Shown here piece by piece: positions 56,474-64,000 of a DNA stretch of 64,000 nt (its first letter is position 1; each line of letters begins with the position of its first letter). The position numbers and the translations under genes are program-made. The notes below the pieces were generated by a model that worked only from the letters and a program-made list of their open reading frames with translations, was not told the origin of the DNA and searched no databases. This stretch comes from an uncultured eubacterium 1-6 (lineage in GTDB: Bacteria; Bacillota; Clostridia; Lachnospirales; Lachnospiraceae). The stretch is from positions 1 through 64,000 of the forward strand of contig CAIFEZ010000020.1 in NCBI GenBank assembly GCA_903789595.1, given 5' to 3'.

Positions 56474-56747
56474 GATAACTCCATCCTCATTCACATTCCC
56501 GTGAAGCGCATCCGACCGTTATCCACAGCCGGGATAGACAGGATTTCCATACACATCCCCACATCCGCACTCCGACAAAACGCTTCTGATGAACCGCACA
56601 AGGTCTCTCCGCATCAGAATAGAGAGATTGTACCCGCTCGCTCATTAATTTGCAAGCGTTTTCTGTATCAGCTCTTCGCATCCGGCATCTTACGCGCGCT
56701 TCGCGTGCGACGTGCCTGGATGCGGTTTCGAAGAGCTGTCTTTGATT

Positions 56748-56939
56748 CTGTATAAGTCCACGCGTCACTACGCTGCTTCGCAGCTTCCGTGCCGCTAACA
56801 GGCATTCGCATTCCCGCGGTGTTCCACACCGCTCCATGCTCATACCTGTTGTCGTCGCAAAGCCATAGCCGGCCTTGCACGCCCTTCGGGTGTGCAGTCC
56901 GTCTCTGTCATGCGACTGAACTTATACAGTAAAAAACGG
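56748..56939. repeat. Family B element, about 192 bp, CTGTATAAGT...ACTTATACAG termini
   Basis: Terminal inverted repeats read directly; intergenic between aroK and gdhA. Confidence 0.65.
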
Positions 56940-56972
56940 GATCGGATTTCTCCGATCCCGCGATGTGTTTCC
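56933..56972 (-). terminator. Intrinsic terminator after gdhA
   Basis: CGGGATCGGAGAAATCCGATCCCGTTTTTT. Confidence 0.9.
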
Positions 56973-56985
56973 TGTCTGCTGACGA

Positions 56986-58425
<1,440 letters not shown>

Positions 58426-58572
58426 TCATGCAAGAATAAAATCATATTTATTCAATTTATGTTATATAACGTCAATAATATACTTATTTTTCAGTACATA
58501 ATGCAAGTTTTGTTTTTATACATTCACTTTTGGCGGTACAAGGTGAAGAAAATCCACGGAAGCTTCCTGCCG

Positions 58573-58645
58573 TGCACATAAACAAGGCAGAGGTTTCACA
58601 GTTTTCTGATTAAAAACTGTAAAACCCCTGCCCTGTCATTTACAC
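58573..58645. repeat. Family A-like short hairpin derivative
   Basis: AAGGCAGAGGTTTCACAGTTTTCTGATTAAAAACTGTAAAACCCCTGCC. Confidence 0.7.
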
Positions 58646-58664
58646 CTGCTGTTAATAACGCGGG

Positions 58665-60326
58665 TTACTGATTCTCCTGAAGCGCACGCATAAAGGACGG
58701 AATCAGCTGCTTCTTTCTCGAAATCACACCGGGAAGCACACAGCTCTCCTCCCGGATCTCTTCTCCGGGAAACGCCTCGGTGATCAGCTCCCTCGCGCCG
58801 TCCCCGAAATAAAGAAGTTCCGTACATTCGTCAATGATGTTGGTCAGCATGAAGAAAACCATCTCGATATCGTGCTTGCCGCATTCCTGCTGCATATGCG
58901 GATACAGCTTGCTCTTGATGAACTGCAGCTCCTCCTTTGACATCGAGCTGATCTGACCGACACCGAAAGTTTTGTTCTCGATGTTGAATTTTTTGAAATC
59001 CTGGTAAAAAATCTCTTCCGCTGTCTTGTCTTCGAGATTGCTGCCGGCGCGGAACATTTCTGACGCATACTGCTCAATGTCCTCAACTCCGGCAATTCTG
59101 GCAAGATCCATTGCCACATTCTTGTCGAGAGGCGTACATGTCGGAGAACGGAACAGCAGCGTATCCGAAATGATCGCCGACATCAGAAGTCCTGCAATCT
59201 TAGGCGGAATCTCGAGATTTTTCTCTCTGTAGATCTTGTACATGATCGTGGCGGTACAGCCGACTGGCTCCATTCGGAAGAGAATCGGAGACATTGTCTC
59301 CAGAGAACCGAGACGATGATGATCTATAATCTCCAGGATATCCGCCTCATCGACATTGAGAACTGCCTGTGATTTCTCATTGTGATCTACCAGAATCAGC
59401 TTTTTGCCGCTTCTGCCGATCAGGTTTCTTCTGGAAATTGTGCCGACATATTTTTCCTTTGCGTCAAGAATCGGATAATCGCGGTGACGGCTGTTCTTCA
59501 TGACCTCCTGTATATCATCGATTTTGTCTGCCATATGGAACAGAATCAGATTTTCCCGCATCATCAGATGCTTGATCGGAATTGCCTGATTGATCAGTCT
59601 GGCGATCGTATACGTGTCGTGAGGACTGCTGATGATTACGCAGCCTGACTCCTCCGCAAGCTTAAGGATGGACTTTCCGACCGGCGCTCCAAGTCCGACC
59701 ACAATACAGCTTGCCCCGAGATCCAGACAGCAGAGCTGGTCCTCCGCACGGTTTCCGACGATGACCAGATCGTTCTCGTTAATGTAATTGCCCATCATAT
59801 CCGGATGAAAGGCTCCGATCACGACCTGTCCCTTGTTGAAATATCCGTTCCCGTCGCCCACAAGGATTGATCCGTCCAGCGTCTCGGCGATTGAGCTGTA
59901 GCGGGTATTTGCCTGGGCCAGAACGGTGCTGTCATAGACATCCATATAGGATTTCGCAATATCCGTAACCGTGATCAGGCCCTCAAGGTCCCTTTTCTTC
60001 GTCGTAATCGGAAGTGTAACGATGTTCTGCTCCTTCATGGACGCCCATGCCTTCTTGACAGAAATATCACCGGACACTCCGGGAACCTTATGAATCTCAA
60101 TTTCTTCTACCTGTGTGCCCGCATCAGGAAGATAACCGGGCAGTTCAACGCCGAAATGCCGCAGTACAAATTCTGTCTCTTCATTGATCTGACCCGCGCG
60201 CATCGCGCAATAGGTGTTGCTGTCATCCGACCGGTTTTTGATATCCGCATAGGCTATAGCAGAACAGATAGAATCGGTATCCGGGTTTCTGTGTCCTACG
60301 ATATACACTTCATTCTTTTTTGTCAT
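58665..60326 (-). CDS. Putative manganese-dependent inorganic diphosphatase with inserted CBS/DRTGG-type regulatory region
   Basis: VGHRNPDTDSICSAIAYADIKNR; ITVTDIAKSYMDVYD; EIIDHHRLG. Confidence 0.93.
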   Translation of the reverse strand: MTKKNEVYIVGHRNPDTDSICSAIAYADIKNRSDDSNTYCAMRAGQINEETEFVLRHFGVELPGYLPDAGTQVEEIEIHKVPGVSGDISVKKAWASMKEQNIVTLPITTKKRDLEGLITVTDIAKSYMDVYDSTVLAQANTRYSSIAETLDGSILVGDGNGYFNKGQVVIGAFHPDMMGNYINENDLVIVGNRAEDQLCCLDLGASCIVVGLGAPVGKSILKLAEESGCVIISSPHDTYTIARLINQAIPIKHLMMRENLILFHMADKIDDIQEVMKNSRHRDYPILDAKEKYVGTISRRNLIGRSGKKLILVDHNEKSQAVLNVDEADILEIIDHHRLGSLETMSPILFRMEPVGCTATIMYKIYREKNLEIPPKIAGLLMSAIISDTLLFRSPTCTPLDKNVAMDLARIAGVEDIEQYASEMFRAGSNLEDKTAEEIFYQDFKKFNIENKTFGVGQISSMSKEELQFIKSKLYPHMQQECGKHDIEMVFFMLTNIIDECTELLYFGDGARELITEAFPGEEIREESCVLPGVISRKKQLIPSFMRALQENQ

Positions 60327-60628
60327 AATCGGCTGCCTCTTATTGTATTCGCACGTTCGCGGTGCTGCACAACGCTTCGTTTGATGAAAAATGTCGCATA
60401 CGCTGCATTGCGCTTCGCTTCGTTAATAAATGTCACATGGTGCTGTATCACACTTGTACATATTTGATAATAAATATACCATCGATTCGATTTACGGTAA
60501 AGTTTTAACTTTCGGCAAATAAAATTCTATGCTATACTGAAGAAAGGATTTGCGTGAATCCGGGAATTTTACCGGAATCCAGCAGCAATATCTTCAACAA
60601 TAATTTATATATATGAGGTGATTTTATT

Positions 60629-61339
60629 ATGGCAGATGAGAACATGACCATGGAAGATTTTTCCAAAGCAGTCGACGACTCCTTTACATCTTTTAAGGAT
60701 GAGGGCGAGGCGAACTGGGAAAAATTAAAAGAGTATCAGGCAGAGAAAACTCCCCTGACCGTTACCGTTGACGGCGTAGTCAACAAAGGAGTGATCTCCA
60801 ATGTTGAAGGCGTTCGCGGATTCATTCCGGCTTCTCGCCTCGCGCTCGGACATGTAGATGATCTGAACGCTTATCTCGGCAAGGAGATTCAGGTAATTGT
60901 CCGCGAAATCGATGAGCAGAAGGGCCGCCTGATTCTCTCTGCCGTTGAACCTCTCCGCGCAAAGCAGAACGAGGAAAGAAAAGCCCGCATCAATGCAATT
61001 GAGGTTGGAGCGGTCCTGGACGGAAAGGTAGAGAACATTCAGTCTTACGGCGCATTCATCGATCTCGGCGACGGACTTTCCGGTCTCGTTCATATCTCTC
61101 AGATCTCCCGCAAGAGAATCAAATCCGTAGAGGATGTTCTTCAGCCCGGTCAGGAGGTTAAGGTTAAGGTTATCGCCGTTAAGGACGGCAAGCTCAGTCT
61201 TTCCATGAAAGCGCTGGAAGAGGGCGGAGATGACAGGAACGGCGACAGAGAGCCTGCGCCGAAGGATTACAAGCTCCCGAAATCAGAAGATATCTCCACA
61301 AATCTGGGATCTCTCCTGAAGGGAATCAAGCTGAACTGA
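60629..61339 (+). CDS. S1 RNA-binding domain protein (two S1 domains)
   Basis: GVVNKGVISNVEGVRGFIPASRL and VLDGKVENIQSYGAFIDLGDGLSGLVHISQIS. Confidence 0.93.
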   Translation: MADENMTMEDFSKAVDDSFTSFKDEGEANWEKLKEYQAEKTPLTVTVDGVVNKGVISNVEGVRGFIPASRLALGHVDDLNAYLGKEIQVIVREIDEQKGRLILSAVEPLRAKQNEERKARINAIEVGAVLDGKVENIQSYGAFIDLGDGLSGLVHISQISRKRIKSVEDVLQPGQEVKVKVIAVKDGKLSLSMKALEEGGDDRNGDREPAPKDYKLPKSEDISTNLGSLLKGIKLN

Positions 61340-61457
61340 TTCCGGATTTATCCGGCAGTTTGAGCAGTCAGGAGTGGAGTGCGTGTGCATATGCCGGACC
61401 CCTGGTCTGCTCAGGAATTCAGTCTGAACGGTCATTTCATCTGAAATATAATACCAG

Positions 61458-61493
61458 AAAACGCTGCCACTTAAGTGAGGCAGCGTTTTTTCT
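61458..61493 (+). terminator. Intrinsic terminator
   Basis: AAACGCTGCCACTTAAGTGAGGCAGCGTTTTTTC. Confidence 0.9.
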
Positions 61494-61552
61494 TGCTCGA
61501 ACAAAATATCTGAGATTTTCAGTAAAGCTATCATTTCTGAGATAAGATTGTT

Positions 61553-61837
61553 TCATTCCAGATGCCTCTTCTCTGACGGAAAGTTCTTCACCAGATCTTC
61601 CTTCTCCATCTTTGATAGGTGCTTCATCTCCACCTCTCTTCGCATGGCTTCTCCCTTTGTATCAAAGGTTTCATAGTAAACCAGTTCTACAGGCAGATGA
61701 CTGTGTGTGTATCTTCCGCCCTTTCCTGCCTGGTGCGTTCTAACTCTTTTCTTCAGATCATTCGTCCAACCGGTATACAGTGATCCGTCTGCACACCGAA
61801 GCATGTACGTAAAACATGATTTATCCACATTATTCAT
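61553..61837 (-). CDS. GIY-YIG nuclease family protein
   Basis: FTYMLRCADGSLYTGWTNDLKKRVRTHQAGKGGRYTHSHLPVELVYYE. Confidence 0.95.
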   Translation of the reverse strand: MNNVDKSCFTYMLRCADGSLYTGWTNDLKKRVRTHQAGKGGRYTHSHLPVELVYYETFDTKGEAMRREVEMKHLSKMEKEDLVKNFPSEKRHLE

Positions 61838-62018
61838 AGGTTATCCACAAATTTGTCCACTTATCAACATTTGTCAGCCGTTTTTCAACAGCTTTATTTT
61901 GCATTTGCAGAGTACAAAAGCCGATAAAACGGTTATCGGTTATTAATCTCTGAAAATTTACAAGCCGGTCTCCTGCTGTTCGGTAGACCGGCCAATACTA
62001 AAAGCTGGCTGTATTCGT

Positions 62019-63134
62019 TTATGCCGATGGAAGCTGGCTGTATACTGTCTCAGCGTCAGTAATATGAGGTGTGGCGTTTGCATCGCCGGCTGCTCCCGCG
62101 GTAACCAGAATGTACTCTACTCCGTTTGCGTCCGCAGCCAGACTGGCCAGACAATGTCCGGCTTCGTCGGTGTAGCCGGTTTTTCCGCCGATGATCGTTG
62201 TTCCGTTATCCAGCGTAGAAGATGCCAGATTTACAAAAGTCGTACTGCTCAGGGCAATACCCGCGCTGTGAACAGATGTTGCCTTTGTGGTGTAGATATG
62301 TGTGGAAAAAATTGTCTGAAAGGTTTCATTTTTCACTGCGTATTCCAGCAGTTTTGCCATATCCTGACAGGTGGAATAATGATTTTCATCCTGAAGGCCG
62401 GTTGCATTCGCAAAATTTGTAGCGGTCATTCCGATTTCCTGCGCCTTCTGGTTCATCAGGGTTACAAAGTCAGCTTCAGATCCCGATACATAATTACAGA
62501 TCGCGTAGCAGGCATCCGCGCCCGAAGGAAGCATGATTCCGTACAGAATGTCAAGAATCGGTACAGTTTCCCCGGCCTCAAAACCTGCAGTTGCGGCTCC
62601 CTGTGCGTACGCGGTATTGAACTCGGTCCCGTCAAAGGTATAGGTAGCGCTCAAATCATCAATATTCTCTATTGCGACGAGCACAGTCATAATCTTTGTC
62701 ATAGACGCCGGATAAATTCTTGCCGTTCCGTTCTGGTCAATTACCTGTGCGTTGTCCTTTACCCGGATCATATATACGTCCGGACTGGAAAGAGTGCTGG
62801 TGTCAATAGTGGGAACCGGTCCCAGATCCTCGGCAGAATTTGAACTGTCCGCTGAAGATGCAGAGGTCACATTTTCATCAGAAGAATCAAAAACGGTCTT
62901 TTCCCCTACATATGTCATCGAAAGACTTGTCACCGCCTCACTGTCAATCTGGTTGTTTTCCGCGTCAATTCTTCCCTTCAGCAGAACGACAAGGACAAGG
63001 ACGATGATGACAGCCAGAACGATTACGATCGTCGAAATAATCATCAGAATCTTCCGCTTCACCGCCCGCTCTCTGGCTTTTCTGGCCTTCCTTTCCTCTC
63101 TGCTCTCATCATAATCTCTATCTTCCGGTCTCAT
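62019..63134 (-). CDS. D-alanyl-D-alanine carboxypeptidase family protein
   Basis: PASMTKIMTVLVAIEN (SxxK); YAICNYVSGS; GGKTGYTDEAGHCLASLA (KTG). Confidence 0.93.
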   Translation of the reverse strand: MRPEDRDYDESREERKARKARERAVKRKILMIISTIVIVLAVIIVLVLVVLLKGRIDAENNQIDSEAVTSLSMTYVGEKTVFDSSDENVTSASSADSSNSAEDLGPVPTIDTSTLSSPDVYMIRVKDNAQVIDQNGTARIYPASMTKIMTVLVAIENIDDLSATYTFDGTEFNTAYAQGAATAGFEAGETVPILDILYGIMLPSGADACYAICNYVSGSEADFVTLMNQKAQEIGMTATNFANATGLQDENHYSTCQDMAKLLEYAVKNETFQTIFSTHIYTTKATSVHSAGIALSSTTFVNLASSTLDNGTTIIGGKTGYTDEAGHCLASLAADANGVEYILVTAGAAGDANATPHITDAETVYSQLPSA

Positions 63135-63311
63135 AAATCTCCTCTTGTATCTTCCCTACATGTAAATAATCCTGTCAGATGCGACGGATAAGATTTCTGA
63201 TTATTACATAATGATGTGAATAGAACCCATCAATGTTCTTAAACAGTATATCTTGTGAACCTGCAAAAATCAACTATCCGCACTTCCGGTACGCTTTTGC
63301 GTACCTTAACG

Positions 63312-63547
63312 GTTTACTGTACACCCCTATCTCTTTACGGCAAGGATTTTACAGTCCTGTTGCCATTCGCAAACTGGCAGTAACAAAGTTCTATCCTTAT
63401 TTATTGAAGCTGCGGAACTCCTCAGGCGCAAGCGCCTTCGTCAAACAGTCCTCGCCATCCACTTCTTCAATAATTAACGGATAAAACTTTTAACAGCCAG
63501 TAATGCTCAGGCAAGGGTACTGTAAAATCTTTGCCGTTTCAGTAGTG
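63312..63547. repeat. Family A element, copy 4 (about 236 bp)
   Basis: Same nested palindrome as the other full-size copies, reverse orientation to copies 1 and 3. Confidence 0.88.
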
Positions 63548-63596
63548 CGTCGCATGCGAAGCGCGCGATGAGCCCGACTGCGTTTTCTCCTTCTTC

Positions 63597-63777
63597 AATG
63601 TATAAGCTATAGATTGCTCCGTGCTTCGCACTCTCGCAATCCAACAAGAATGAGCACTTCCGGTACGCTTTTGTGTACCTTCGTGCTCATTCTTGTTGCC
63701 TTCGAAATCGCATCCTGTCTCATTCGCACGCTTCGCGTGCGATGAGCCCGACTGCGTTTTCGAAGAGCTTATACATT
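63597..63777. repeat. Family B element (181 bp) with perfect AATGTATAAGCT/AGCTTATACATT termini
   Basis: Terminal inverted repeats and internal similarity to 25488-25667. Confidence 0.88.
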
Positions 63778-63807
63778 AAAAAAACCGGTAAGGCGTGCTT
63801 ACCGGTA
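63777..63807 (-). terminator. Terminator of the tRNA operon
   Basis: ACCGGTAAGCACGCCTTACCGGTTTTTTTT on the minus strand. Confidence 0.9.
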
Positions 63808-63812
63808 GTGTG

Positions 63813-63885
63813 TGAAGCATCGGGGACTCGAACCCCGGACAACTTGATTAAAAGTCAAGTGCTCTGCCGCCTGAGCTAATGCTCC
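63813..63885 (-). tRNA. tRNA-Lys (anticodon TTT)
   Basis: GGAGCATTAGCTCAGGCGGCAGAGCACTTGACTTTTAATCAAGTTGTCCGGGGTTCGAGTCCCCGATGCTTCA folds as a cloverleaf. Confidence 0.96.
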
Positions 63886-63896
63886 AAAAAAAAACG

Positions 63897-63969
<73 letters not shown>

Positions 63970-63974
63970 ACAAA

Positions 63975-64000
63975 GTTGCGGGAGAAGGATTTGAACCTCC
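63975..64000 (-). tRNA. Partial tRNA (T-arm and 3' acceptor strand), truncated by the window edge; isotype not determinable
   Basis: GGAGGTTCAAATCCTTCTCCCGCA. Confidence 0.8.

Noticed and set aside
58573-58645. Simple intrinsic terminator for the PPase gene
   Set aside because: The hairpin lacks a following T-run and matches the family A outer arm, so it is reported as a repeat derivative, though a terminator role is not excluded.

Overview
64-kb chromosomal window, probably from a Lachnospiraceae-type Firmicute (inferred from gene content and order; not tested by search). Most genes lie on the minus strand. Main blocks: murG; a complete Tad/Flp (type IVb) pilus locus (about 2.0-12.8 kb) including a 59-aa Flp pilin missing from the ORF track; TraX-like and SNF-type transporter genes; a double-NUDIX protein; deoD, murI, Na/Pi cotransporter, glgB, tatD, metG, hom; hpf-secA-prfB, with prfB split by the classical RF2 +1 programmed frameshift; rsmI, a tRNA1Val methyltransferase gene, a ricT-like gene, holB; a TPP riboswitch plus terminator upstream of a lone thiamine-binding protein; a small UroD-family/PucR/MFS-remnant cluster; desulfoferrodoxin; bioY with a BirA-type operator; a two-component system; metK behind an S-box (SAM-I) riboswitch; murA, aroK, gdhA, Mn-dependent PPase, S1 protein, GIY-YIG protein, D-Ala-D-Ala carboxypeptidase; and a tRNA cluster at the right edge. 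No CRISPR, prophage or IS transposase was seen. The least explained signals are (i) intergenic dispersed palindromic elements of constant size (about 235 bp and about 180 bp) with internally deleted derivatives, (ii) in-frame tandem repeats in the N-terminal leaders of two TadE-like prepilins of the Tad locus, and (iii) a tadC gene interrupted at a homopolymer. All calls come from reading the sequence and the ORF translations; no database search was run.
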